NCBI RefSeq assembly: GCF_028736215.1
Contig: NZ_CP117883.1
Span: 1,984,001-2,048,000 of the forward strand
DNA: 64,000 nucleotides
Source: Mucilaginibacter sp. KACC 22773
Lineage (GTDB): Bacteria; Bacteroidota; Bacteroidia; Sphingobacteriales; Sphingobacteriaceae
Direction: 5' to 3'
Shown: positions 17,448-25,286 of the stretch, piece after piece
Layout: each line of letters opens with the position of its first letter
How positions within the stretch are numbered: the first letter of the stretch is position 1
Notes under the pieces: generated by a model
Seen by the model: only the letters and a program-made list of their open reading frames with translations
Databases searched by the model: none
What the model was told of the DNA's origin: nothing
Program-made: the position numbers and the translations under genes

Positions 17448-19748
17448 TTGGATTATTTACAGGGTTTAAACCCCGAACAAAGGGCAGCAGTAGAGCAAAC
17501 CGAAGGGCCGGTAATGATTATTGCCGGCGCCGGATCGGGCAAAACAAGGGTGATCACTTACCGGGTAGCACACCTTATCCGCAAGGGTGTTGATCCGTTT
17601 AATATATTGGTTTTAACATTTACCAACAAAGCCGCCCGCGAAATGCGCGAGCGTATCACGCATGTAGTTGGCCCTGAGGCCAAAAACATCTGGATGGGCA
17701 CCTTTCACTCGGTATTTGCCAAAATTTTACGCGTAGAGGCCGAAAAAATTGGTTACCCCAGCAACTTTACCATTTATGATACAGACGATAGCAAAAGTGT
17801 ATTGCGCGCCATTATCAAAGAGCTGAACGTAGATGATAAACTGTATGCGGTGAATTTTGTGCTTAACCGTATTTCGGCATCAAAAAATAACCTGATATCA
17901 TTCAGGGAATATAACAAGAACGAGCAGATACAGGCCGATGATACGGCTACAGGGCGTGGGCAGTTGGGGAAAATTTACGAAATGTATGCTACCCGCTGTT
18001 TCCGTGCCGGCGCCATGGATTTTGACGATTTGCTTTACAAAACCAATGAGTTACTTAAATTGCACCCCGATGTGCTTAACAAATACCAGCACAAGTTTAA
18101 ATACCTGATGGTTGATGAGTACCAGGATACTAACTTTTCGCAATACCTTATTGTGAAAAAACTGGCCGCTGTTAATGAAAATTTATGTGTTGTGGGTGAT
18201 GATGCGCAAAGTATTTACGCTTTCCGTGGGGCAAATATTCAAAATATCCTGAATTTTGAGAAGGATTACCCCGATTTGAAGGTGTTTAAACTGGAGCAAA
18301 ACTACCGGTCGACCCAGAATATTGTGAATGTTGCCAACAGCATCATCAGTAATAATAAAGAGCAGCTTAAAAAGAACGTTTTTAGCGAGAAAGAAGCCGG
18401 CGATAAAATAAAGATAATGCGTGCCTTCAGTGATAACGAAGAGGGCAAAATGGTGGCCGAGGCTATTATGGAAGACAGGAGTCGGCTGGGGAAAAAATGG
18501 AACGATTTTGCCATCCTGTACCGCACTAATGCCCAGTCGCGCTCAATGGAGGAGGCGTTACGAAAGTTGGGGGTGCCTTATAAAATTTACGGAGGACTAT
18601 CATTTTATCAGCGTAAAGAGATCAAGGATTTAATCTCCTATTTCCGCCTCACGTTTAATCCCAATGATGAGGAAGCGCTGAAACGCGTTATTAATTACCC
18701 CAAACGCGGCATTGGCGATACCAGTGTTGACAGAATTATTGTAAGTGCCGATGCGCACCAGGTAACCCCCTGGGAGGTAATTGCCGAACCGGCTAAATAT
18801 TATGATGGTAAGCCGCCATCGACCCTTGCTGCCTTTGCAACCATGATTCAAAGCTTCCAGGTGCTGGCCAAAACCAAATCAGCCTACGAGTCGGCTTTGT
18901 ATATTGCGCAGCACTCAGGGCTTTTAAAAGACCTGTATGAGGATAAATCTGTAGAGGGGCTTAACCGTTACGAAAATATACAGGAGTTGCTGAACGGTAT
19001 CAAAGAGTTTAGCGAGCGCGAGGATATTGAAGAGAAAGGCCTGGATGTTTTTATGCAGGATATTGCCCTGCTTACCAACGATGATAAGGATAAAGATAAG
19101 GATGCCGATACGGTATCGCTAATGACAATCCACTCATCAAAAGGGCTTGAGTTTTCGCAGGTGAACGTGGTGGGGCTCGAAGAAAACCTTTTCCCATCGC
19201 AAATGTCGCTCAACTCGCGCAGCGACCTGGAAGAAGAGCGACGTTTGTTTTACGTAGCTGTAACCCGTGCCGAATCAAAACTTACCATTAGCTATGCCAC
19301 ATCACGTTTTAAGTTTGGAACGCTTATTAGCTGCGAACCAAGCCGCTTTTTGGATGAGATAGATGCCAAATACCTTGAGCTTGATTATAGCGCCAAACCA
19401 ACAACCAGCAACAACCCGTTTTTTGATGACGAGCGCAAAGCCTGGACCGGCGGGGGCAATAAACAACCTGATGCTTTCTCGAAACCGAAACCTGCAACAT
19501 CGGCACCTGTAAAAACAACATCAATATTGGCCAAGGCACACGTGGTATCGGCTGGGTTTAAACCATCAGATACCTCAAACCTGCAGGTAGGTATGGAGGT
19601 AGAGCACGAACGCTTTGGCTTTGGCAAAGTGTTGAGCCTGGAAGGTAGCAAACCCGATGTTAAGGCCACTATCTTTTTTAAAGAAATAGGCCAAAAACAA
19701 CTGTTGCTAAAATTTGCTAAACTGTATATAATTAACAATATAAACTAA
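17448..19748 (+). CDS. pcrA: UvrD/PcrA-type ATP-dependent DNA helicase
   Basis: Superfamily 1 DNA helicase of 766 residues acting in DNA repair and replication-conflict resolution in the cytoplasm. The motifs are Walker A AGAGSGKTR (about residue 30), Walker B/II VDEYQDTN, motif IV QNYRS, motif V TIHSSKGLEF and VAVTRAE near 610. The C-terminal tail has the PcrA-type module (MEVEHERFGFGKVLSLEG). The start is taken as TTG at 17448, since the conserved MDYLQGLNPEQ begins there, an AAGAGGAAAAG ribosome site precedes it, and no ATG is available nearby. It stands as a single gene; an XRE regulator follows after 149 bases. Confidence 0.95.
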   Translation: MDYLQGLNPEQRAAVEQTEGPVMIIAGAGSGKTRVITYRVAHLIRKGVDPFNILVLTFTNKAAREMRERITHVVGPEAKNIWMGTFHSVFAKILRVEAEKIGYPSNFTIYDTDDSKSVLRAIIKELNVDDKLYAVNFVLNRISASKNNLISFREYNKNEQIQADDTATGRGQLGKIYEMYATRCFRAGAMDFDDLLYKTNELLKLHPDVLNKYQHKFKYLMVDEYQDTNFSQYLIVKKLAAVNENLCVVGDDAQSIYAFRGANIQNILNFEKDYPDLKVFKLEQNYRSTQNIVNVANSIISNNKEQLKKNVFSEKEAGDKIKIMRAFSDNEEGKMVAEAIMEDRSRLGKKWNDFAILYRTNAQSRSMEEALRKLGVPYKIYGGLSFYQRKEIKDLISYFRLTFNPNDEEALKRVINYPKRGIGDTSVDRIIVSADAHQVTPWEVIAEPAKYYDGKPPSTLAAFATMIQSFQVLAKTKSAYESALYIAQHSGLLKDLYEDKSVEGLNRYENIQELLNGIKEFSEREDIEEKGLDVFMQDIALLTNDDKDKDKDADTVSLMTIHSSKGLEFSQVNVVGLEENLFPSQMSLNSRSDLEEERRLFYVAVTRAESKLTISYATSRFKFGTLISCEPSRFLDEIDAKYLELDYSAKPTTSNNPFFDDERKAWTGGGNKQPDAFSKPKPATSAPVKTTSILAKAHVVSAGFKPSDTSNLQVGMEVEHERFGFGKVLSLEGSKPDVKATIFFKEIGQKQLLLKFAKLYIINNIN

Positions 19749-19897
19749 CAGTTAATTCCGATTTTGTGGAATTGTTTCCCCAATCACACCAATTTCGCCA
19801 CATAGATTGTGTTGAGACGACACAGATTTAAAGGTAAATTAATGATGGCATAACGTTTGGATATGTTTTAATAATTAATTTATTATTGATACCCCAA

Positions 19898-20266
19898 ATG
19901 AGCGAGAACACAAAAAAGAAGACAAATAAGTTTGTCGGCAAAAACATTCGTACCCTACGCCACCAGCACGGCTGGAGCCAGGAAGATGTAGCAAACCGTT
20001 TAGGCATTTCTATCCCTGCCTTTTCAAAAATTGAAACTGGGGTCACGGATATTAACCTCTCGCGCCTGGAACAAATTGCAAACATATTTGAGCTTAACGT
20101 AGTTAACCTGCTTGCACTTGATGCCGAAGAAATTGATCTTACACCATCCAACCTTAGCGTTGCCCAAAAGAAGCTGGTTGATCGTGAAACTGAGATTGCA
20201 AATTTGCAACGTAAAGTAATCTTACTTTATGAAGAATTGCGCAATAAAAGCGCTGTAGCCGTATAA
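19898..20266 (+). CDS. XRE family helix-turn-helix regulator
   Basis: A 122-residue DNA-binding protein starting at ATG 19898; a TTG at 19886 would add only four residues. The HTH_3 fold spans about residues 12-70 (IRTLRHQHGWSQEDVANRLGISIPAFSKIE). A C-terminal coiled-coil-like segment follows (AQKKLVDRETEIANLQRKV), probably for dimerisation. It is a short chromosomal regulator type common in Bacteroidota. Target genes are unknown; the hairpin-rich region and small orphan gene directly downstream are candidates. Confidence 0.88.
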   Translation: MSENTKKKTNKFVGKNIRTLRHQHGWSQEDVANRLGISIPAFSKIETGVTDINLSRLEQIANIFELNVVNLLALDAEEIDLTPSNLSVAQKKLVDRETEIANLQRKVILLYEELRNKSAVAV

Positions 20267-20347
20267 ATTTAATAGCTGTGTTGTAAATCTTACACATCCG
20301 GGTTTACCATACACTAATTGCTACACATTGCTCATCCGTTTTTTTTT

Positions 20348-20493
20348 GCTATTAAATATTGATTAATAATATTTAATAGCAGGAAACATTTGTAAAATTT
20401 ATAGGCGATATAAACATAAAAGTTTTATATCGCCTATAAATTTTAGGTTTTGGAGTAAAAATTGTGGCATGTTTTTCACCCTGAAAAACATGC
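20348..20493. repeat. Three consecutive perfect hairpins
   Basis: Stem 1 pairs 20348-20360 with 20368-20380 (13 bp, GCTATTAAATATT, 7-base loop). Stem 2 pairs 20398-20414 with 20424-20440 (17 bp, TTTATAGGCGATATAAA, 9-base loop). Stem 3 pairs 20467-20478 with 20482-20493 (12 bp, GCATGTTTTTCA, 3-base loop). All are perfect. They precede the small gene at 20499, stem 3 ending six bases from its start codon, so they may form a structured leader or stacked terminators of the XRE gene. Confidence 0.9.
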
Positions 20494-20498
20494 TCAAT

Positions 20499-20801
20499 AT
20501 GTCTAATTACCTGATTTCCATCTCTAAAAACGAAGCTTTAAAAAATGGTACTATTCATGATCCGCACAGTAAGCTTAAAGTTAAAGCTTTTGATATGTTG
20601 CGCTCTACTTTTAAACCCCGTAAAGGCGAAATAACGTTTTTTGTTACGGCAGGCGATGAAACCCTCGCATTTGAAACCCAAGGCTACAAAAGGCACCGCC
20701 AGTTGCTTATACTGCAAATGATATCATGGTACTGCATTTACCTGGGGCTTTTTGAAGCCCAGATCCATAGTACGCTGCCAATGGCCTTTAATTTTAATTA
20801 G
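20499..20801 (+). CDS. Orphan protein of about 100 residues behind a structured leader
   Basis: I do not recognise this protein. An in-frame ATG at 20469 lies inside the perfect stem 20467-20493, so the ATG at 20499 (MSNYLISISKNEALKNG) is preferred. The sequence is mixed alpha/beta with a basic centre (MLRSTFKPRKGEITFFV) and a hydrophobic C-terminal segment (LLILQMISWYCIYLGLF) that could be a buried helix or a membrane segment. It follows the XRE regulator on the same strand. Position and leader suggest conditional expression. Confidence 0.6.
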   Translation: MSNYLISISKNEALKNGTIHDPHSKLKVKAFDMLRSTFKPRKGEITFFVTAGDETLAFETQGYKRHRQLLILQMISWYCIYLGLFEAQIHSTLPMAFNFN

Positions 20802-21019
20802 TTGCAACGGTTTTATTTAGATATCCGGACGTTTGATTTTGTATTTTTAATGAATTTAAAGCTTTTGTAGTGTAACAATGCTAAGTTGTGAGCCATTAAC
20901 CGAATTCGTTTATTTGATTAAAACTGAAAATTACCCGGTATACAAAAGTGGCTTAACTTTAGATAATTGCAACTCGCCTTTTTATTGTTTCGAATGCCCG
21001 CGCTGATTTTTTTAACCGA

Positions 21020-22459
21020 TCAGCTTGCGCCGGATTTTGGTGGGCTGTGCAGCATATCGCTCATCTCGATGATTTTTTCATCAATTTCGGATACACATCT
21101 ATCCATCATGGCTATACATTCTTTTTCGTCTACAAGTCCTTCTTTTTCAAGGTTGATAAGGCCACGCAGGGTAGCTATAGGCCCCCGTATCTGGTGCGAT
21201 AGGTAAGAGGAGTGTTCAGATAATTTACGGTTTTTGATCTGGAGGTCTTTGGTTCGCTCATCTATGATCTCTTCAAGGTGGTGGTTTATACGGTCAAGAT
21301 TGTCTTTCTGCCTTGATACTTCGCCATTAAGTAGTGTAAGTTGGGCATTTGTTTTTGCCTTACGTTTTACGTTGCCAAACAACAACCCTATTACAACAAG
21401 TAAAAGGCCTGCAACTACTGTTACAGCCCAAAATTTGGTACGGTCATACGCCTGTCGTTCGGCAATGCGTTCGTTCTCTTTTATCTGTTCCTCCTGCTTT
21501 CGTGTGGCCTCAATCAGCTTCATTTGTACCGATGTATTTGTTTTAAAAGTAGCGCTATCAATTTTATATATTTCGCGCAGGTAAAACATGGCCTTTGCGT
21601 AGTTTTTACGGTTATATTCCAGTTCGTATGTGGTATGTTTGTAATCGTATTCCAGTTTAGGGTCTTTTACCAGCCGGGTATAGTTTATGCCTTCGTTTAC
21701 TATATTTTCGGCCTCATCAAATTTTTTCTGGTTCATGTACAACGATGCCAGCGTTAAATCAATACTGGCTATTGATTCGTTTAAATCCTGTCGTTTGGCG
21801 TTCGAATTAGCTTCCAGTAACATCACTAAAGCCTTATCATATTGCCCCAGCTTAAAATAAACCACACCAATATTTTGTGCGCATTGCACCAGGTTCACCG
21901 AGTCTTTTAGCGATTTAAAAATAGATTGGCTGTTATTGTAATATTTAAGTGCCTGGCTGTAGCTGTTTTTGCGGGTATAAACGTTGCCCAAATTAAGATT
22001 AAGCGAGGCAATTAAACGGATATCGTTTATTTTGTTGGCGATGGCCAGGGATTTAAAAAAGTAATCGAGTGATTTGTTGCTGTCATGGTCACGATAAAGA
22101 TTTCCCATGTTATTATACACTTTGGCTTCGCCGCCCAGGTTTCCGGCCCTGGTAAAAAAAGTAGCGGCGCTTAAATAATTTTCAAATGATTTTTCGGGCT
22201 GATCAAGGTAATAATTGGCCAGGCCCAACACGCGGTATGCCTCGGCTATACCATTGTTGTAATTTAATTTACGCGCCAGGTCCATGGCTTTGGTAGCATC
22301 AATAACTGTTTGTTCAGGATCGGTTAAACGATTTGCCAGCGCCTGTTTATTGATGCGGATAATTTCATTCGTATCTGCCTTTGCATCTCCATCAAGATCC
22401 TTCGCGTATAAGGCAAATGTGGTAAGAAAAAATAAAAGAAATGTGATGGTTCTTTTCAT
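21020..22459 (-). CDS. TPR membrane sensor with histidine-kinase DHp domain but no ATPase domain
   Basis: A 479-residue protein: signal peptide (MKRTITFLLFFLTTFALYA), about six tetratricopeptide repeats over residues 40-320 (for example LNLGNVYTRKNSYSQALKYY), one transmembrane helix at about 343-362, a cytoplasmic coiled coil, and a dimerisation/phosphoacceptor segment with SHQIRGPIATLRGL, His near residue 422. The reading frame stops at 479, where a HATPase domain would begin, and no ATPase module follows. It may be phosphorylated by another kinase or be an inactive relay. It is divergent from the tail-motif peptide cluster, sharing a 556-base promoter region, so a peptide-sensing role is an attractive inference. 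TPR folds are known to bind peptides in Gram-positive RRNPP regulators. Confidence 0.8.
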   Translation of the reverse strand: MKRTITFLLFFLTTFALYAKDLDGDAKADTNEIIRINKQALANRLTDPEQTVIDATKAMDLARKLNYNNGIAEAYRVLGLANYYLDQPEKSFENYLSAATFFTRAGNLGGEAKVYNNMGNLYRDHDSNKSLDYFFKSLAIANKINDIRLIASLNLNLGNVYTRKNSYSQALKYYNNSQSIFKSLKDSVNLVQCAQNIGVVYFKLGQYDKALVMLLEANSNAKRQDLNESIASIDLTLASLYMNQKKFDEAENIVNEGINYTRLVKDPKLEYDYKHTTYELEYNRKNYAKAMFYLREIYKIDSATFKTNTSVQMKLIEATRKQEEQIKENERIAERQAYDRTKFWAVTVVAGLLLVVIGLLFGNVKRKAKTNAQLTLLNGEVSRQKDNLDRINHHLEEIIDERTKDLQIKNRKLSEHSSYLSHQIRGPIATLRGLINLEKEGLVDEKECIAMMDRCVSEIDEKIIEMSDMLHSPPKSGAS

Positions 22460-23015
22460 TAAAGCGCTGTTACAATATATTGAAAGTGAAAGTTATAAAT
22501 TATACCGAAATATATTAGCAATCCTTAAGAAAAAGATGTTGATAATTATTTTATGAATTTTTCTTGAAAATTAAAAAACATATCTATATTTGTCTTGTTA
22601 ATTGATTGATATACAGTTTATTAAATTACTGTAATGTGAATTTAATAATATTTTTTTAGCATAAAAATGACGTTTAAAACTGCTTTTAGGCAGTGAAAAA
22701 TATCAAGAAATATTATATGTGTGTTAATATGCTGCCTGTTGCTTAAATATAATTGATAAAGTATAAAGTTGCTTTGTTGATAATTGCGGGATTTTATGTT
22801 TAAAACTAACAATTTAATTTTATAAAATATGTACAATTTGGGTACAAAAATGTAACAATTTTTAACAGTAGTGCGCATTATTTGGCAAAAAGAAGAGGAT
22901 AAAATATAACTGGGAGATTTTACAGGCTATCAAAAAAAGCCTTTACAAATTGTTGGATCTATATGATTAATTAATACTTAAAGTAATATAATTTTAATAT
23001 AAAATATTTATAAAT
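22460..23015. other. 556-base AT-rich divergent control region
   Basis: Strongly AT-rich, with no convincing gene on either strand. It separates the TPR sensor gene (minus) from the tail-motif peptide cluster (plus) and must hold both promoters. A short stem with AGGCT/AGCCT lies near 22924-22942. Nothing else stands out beyond the promoter-like motif at 22564-22592. Confidence 0.6.
22564..22592 (+). promoter_or_regulatory. Candidate Bacteroidota-type promoter
   Basis: TTG at 22564-22566 and TATATTTG at 22585-22592 are 18 bases apart, close to the -33 TTTG and -7 TAnnTTTG pattern of Bacteroidota housekeeping promoters. If used, it would give the peptide cluster a leader of about 400 bases. 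In such AT-rich DNA a chance match is possible. Confidence 0.35.
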
Positions 23016-23171
23016 ATGAAAAAATTGACACTCTTAACATTGCTTGTAGCAAGCACAGGAGTTTTATCATCGGCGATTTTGGTTTCGCAAAAAAGAGTTG
23101 AGCTGCCGCAGGCCGCGAGTTTCATAAAAGTAGATTCGGGCTTTAAAAAAGACCTGGCAAATGCCGATTGA
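23016..23171 (+). CDS. Secreted tail-motif peptide 1 (51 residues)
   Basis: A short exported protein starting MKKLTLLTLLVASTG, with a signal-peptide-like hydrophobic core and possible cleavage near SSA. The mature part is about 30 residues and ends exactly in GFKKDLANAD before the stop. This tail matches the motif of the next four genes ([KR]-x-D-L-[GA]-x-A-D at the very C-terminus). No family is recognised. It is the first of five consecutive genes of this type with gaps of 39-66 bases, probably one transcript. It is too short for most gene finders. Confidence 0.85.
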   Translation: MKKLTLLTLLVASTGVLSSAILVSQKRVELPQAASFIKVDSGFKKDLANAD

Positions 23172-23235
23172 TTATCAGGCAGCGCAACGGAAAAAAATAA
23201 TTGGACTACACAAGTACACAAAATATATAATGATC

Positions 23236-23379
23236 ATGAAAAAATTCATCACCCTCACCCTGGCAGTTTTATTCACCGCGGTTATTTCGTCTTGTAAAAA
23301 GCAAACTATAATCCGCGAAACGGCGTCACTGCATTCGTACGAAAACAGTGCACGCAGGGATCTTGGCAGTGCAGATTAA
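23236..23379 (+). CDS. Tail-motif lipoprotein 2 (47 residues)
   Basis: A short protein whose signal ends in a lipobox-like ISSC (Cys 20), so it is probably lipid-anchored, unlike its neighbours. The ATG at 23236 gives the signal MKKFITLTLAVLFTAV; another ATG two codons upstream is equally in frame. The mature 28 residues end in RRDLGSAD right before the stop, a variant of the cluster motif. It lies 64 bases after peptide 1. No known family. Confidence 0.8.
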   Translation: MKKFITLTLAVLFTAVISSCKKQTIIRETASLHSYENSARRDLGSAD

Positions 23380-23430
23380 TTTTCAAAATGATCAGTAAAA
23401 ACATTTAAGAACTCAAAAATTAAAAACGAA

Positions 23431-23586
23431 ATGAAAAAGTTCATCATCATAACCCTTGTTAGCTTAACCGCTGCAACAGGTATTTTATCATCACAAACTA
23501 CTGTTAAACAAACTGCAAAACCAGAAGCTATTTCCCTTGCACCGTCAATATCGGGTTTCAAAAAGGATTTAGGCCAGGCCGACTAA
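23431..23586 (+). CDS. Secreted tail-motif peptide 3 (51 residues)
   Basis: Starts MKKFIIITLVSLTAATG with a signal-peptide core and a likely cleavage near SSQ. The mature segment of about 30 residues is polar and ends exactly in GFKKDLGQAD. Its length and tail closely match peptide 1, indicating recent duplication or shared selection on the tail. It sits 51 bases after peptide 2 and 66 bases before the multi-copy precursor. No homologous family known to me. Confidence 0.85.
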   Translation: MKKFIIITLVSLTAATGILSSQTTVKQTAKPEAISLAPSISGFKKDLGQAD

Positions 23587-23652
23587 ATTATATACATCAA
23601 TAACATTCACAATCAAACAAAATACTACATCCCCTTTCTTCAAATAAAAATC

Positions 23653-24888
23653 ATGAAAAAGCAATCAATTATAGCAGCATTAGCACTAAGCACTATCCTT
23701 ACATCATTTGTAAGTGCAGATAAAAAAACAGCAATCTTATCATCCAGTCAAACAGCTTTCACCGGCGGTCCAAAAAGAGACTTGGGTAATGCAGATTTCA
23801 CCGGCGGTCCAAAAAGAGATTTAGGCAATGCTGACTTCGCATTCACTGGCGGCCCCAAAAGGGATTTGGGCAATGCAGATTTCACAGGTGGCCCAAAAAG
23901 AGATTTAGGTAATGCTGATTTTGCTTTCACCGGCGGTCCAAAAAGAGACTTAGGTAATGCCGATTTCACCGGTGGTCCAAAAAGAGATTTAGGTAATGCA
24001 GACTTTGCATTCACCGGTGGTCCAAAAAGAGATTTGGGTAATGCTGATTTCGCATTCACCGGCGGCCCCAAAAGAGATTTAGGTAATGCAGATTTCACTG
24101 GTGGTCCAAAAAGAGATTTAGGTAATGCTGACTTCGCATTCACCGGCGGTCCAAAAAGAGATTTAGGTAATGCTGATTTTGCTTTCACCGGTGGTCCAAA
24201 AAGAGATTTGGGTAATGCAGATTTCACCGGCGGTCCAAAAAGAGATTTAGGCAATGCTGATTTCGCATTCACAGGTGGTCCAAAAAGAGACTTAGGTAAT
24301 GCTGATTTCACAGGTGGTCCAAAAAGAGACTTAGGTAATGCCGATTTCACAGGTGGTCCAAAAAGAGATTTAGGCAATGCTGATTTCGCATTCACTGGCG
24401 GCCCCAAAAGAGATTTGGGTAATGCAGATTTCACAGGTGGTCCAAAAAGAGACTTAGGTAATGCCGATTTCACAGGTGGTCCAAAAAGAGATTTAGGCAA
24501 TGCTGATTTCGCATTCACTGGCGGCCCCAAAAGAGATTTGGGTAATGCAGATTTCACTGGTGGCCCAAAAAGGGATTTAGGTAATGCTGATTTCGCATTC
24601 ACAGGCGGCCCCAAAAGAGATTTGGGTAATGCAGATTTCACAGGCGGCCCCAAAAGAGATTTGGGTAATGCAGATTTCACAGGTGGTCCAAAAAGAGATT
24701 TAGGTAACGCAGATTTCACAGGTGGCCCAAAAAGGGATTTAGGTAATGCTGACTTTGCATTCACCGGTGGCCCTAAAAGAGACTTGGGTAACGCAGATTT
24801 CACTGGTGGTCCAAAAAGAGACTTGGGTAATGCAGATTTTACCGGTGGCCCAAAAAGAGATTTAGGCAATGCTGACTTCACAGCATAA
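23653..24888 (+). CDS. Multi-copy tail-motif precursor, 27 tandem repeats (411 residues)
   Basis: A secreted protein with signal peptide MKKQSIIAALALSTILTSFV and cleavage near VSA, a short spacer to residue 35, then 27 uninterrupted repeats to residue 408 and a final FTA. Sixteen repeats are 13 residues (FTGGPKRDLGNAD) and eleven are 15 residues (FAFTGGPKRDLGNAD); the amino acids are otherwise invariant while the codons vary between copies (GGCGGTCCA, GGTGGTCCA, GGCGGCCCC), implying selection on the protein. Each repeat contains KR and ends in the NAD tail that the sister genes have at their C-terminus. It resembles a polyprotein of identical peptides, comparable in layout to the yeast alpha-factor precursor or a multi-core RiPP precursor. 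A structural repeat protein (adhesin, amyloid, calcium binder) is the main alternative. No function is known. Confidence 0.88.
   Translation: MKKQSIIAALALSTILTSFVSADKKTAILSSSQTAFTGGPKRDLGNADFTGGPKRDLGNADFAFTGGPKRDLGNADFTGGPKRDLGNADFAFTGGPKRDLGNADFTGGPKRDLGNADFAFTGGPKRDLGNADFAFTGGPKRDLGNADFTGGPKRDLGNADFAFTGGPKRDLGNADFAFTGGPKRDLGNADFTGGPKRDLGNADFAFTGGPKRDLGNADFTGGPKRDLGNADFTGGPKRDLGNADFAFTGGPKRDLGNADFTGGPKRDLGNADFTGGPKRDLGNADFAFTGGPKRDLGNADFTGGPKRDLGNADFAFTGGPKRDLGNADFTGGPKRDLGNADFTGGPKRDLGNADFTGGPKRDLGNADFAFTGGPKRDLGNADFTGGPKRDLGNADFTGGPKRDLGNADFTA
23758..24876 (+). repeat. In-frame tandem repeat region, 27 units of 39 or 45 bp
   Basis: Units of 39 bp (16 copies) and 45 bp (11 copies) are mixed without fixed order; the extra 6 bp code for Phe-Ala. 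Synonymous changes are shared between some neighbouring units, as expected if blocks were duplicated by recombination. Copy number probably varies between strains and may be mis-assembled from short reads. Confidence 0.95.
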
Positions 24889-24927
24889 TTGTCTCTCCAT
24901 TTTGACAGCTTATAACAACACCACAAC

Positions 24928-25098
24928 ATGAAAAAGATCATCATCGCAATAGCCATCATATTAACATCAGGAATTACAGCCTACTCATTAAATAATAAGG
25001 AAACAAAGGCAACTCCCGATACTACAAAAAACCAAACCGTGTCATTCACTGCTAAAGCAGGTCACGGTCCCAAAGCTGACCTGGGCACTGCCGATTAA
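24928..25098 (+). CDS. Secreted tail-motif peptide 5 (56 residues)
   Basis: Starts MKKIIIAIAIILTSGITA, a signal peptide with likely cleavage after ITA. The mature 38 residues end in GHGPKADLGTAD directly before the stop, and the preceding SFTAKAG recalls the FTGG start of the repeats, making it a single-copy relative of the multi-copy precursor. It begins 39 bases after it, so co-transcription is likely. No known family. Confidence 0.85.
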   Translation: MKKIIIAIAIILTSGITAYSLNNKETKATPDTTKNQTVSFTAKAGHGPKADLGTAD

Positions 25099-25150
25099 TT
25101 AACGTGGGCCGATGTGCTCTTCAGCTTTTAAAGGTACAGGCGTTCGTTTT

Positions 25151-25185
25151 CCCGAAACACTTTTATATTCCCTGGATATTTCGGG
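25151..25185 (+). terminator. Weak terminator candidate after the peptide cluster
   Basis: CCCGAAA at 25151-25157 pairs with TTTCGGG at 25179-25185 around a long loop; only a short T-containing run follows. It is the only stem seen between the peptide cluster and the M20 peptidase gene. Confidence 0.3.
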
Positions 25186-25286
25186 GAATTTGTGTTTGAT
25201 AGGGCGCTTGGTTTTGTAACGTCCGTCGTTATGCAGCGTTCGCCCAAATCAATAAACATCAATATATTTGCGCCAAACTAAATACC

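Noticed and set aside
22642..22878. 78-codon minus-strand frame in the peptide-cluster control region
   Set aside because: Extremely AT-rich with amino acids typical of random AT DNA (Asn, Ile, Tyr, Lys, Leu); no ribosome site or family.
23758..24876. Repeats as RTX-type calcium-binding nonapeptides
   Set aside because: The units contain GG and Asp but have period 13/15, lack the GGxGxDxUx spacing, and the single-copy sister genes carry the same motif only at the C-terminus.
23748..24959. 403-codon open frame antisense to the repeat precursor
   Set aside because: It exists because the repeat units are multiples of three and none contains an antisense stop. It lacks a signal peptide and mirrors the sense repeats, so it is a shadow frame.
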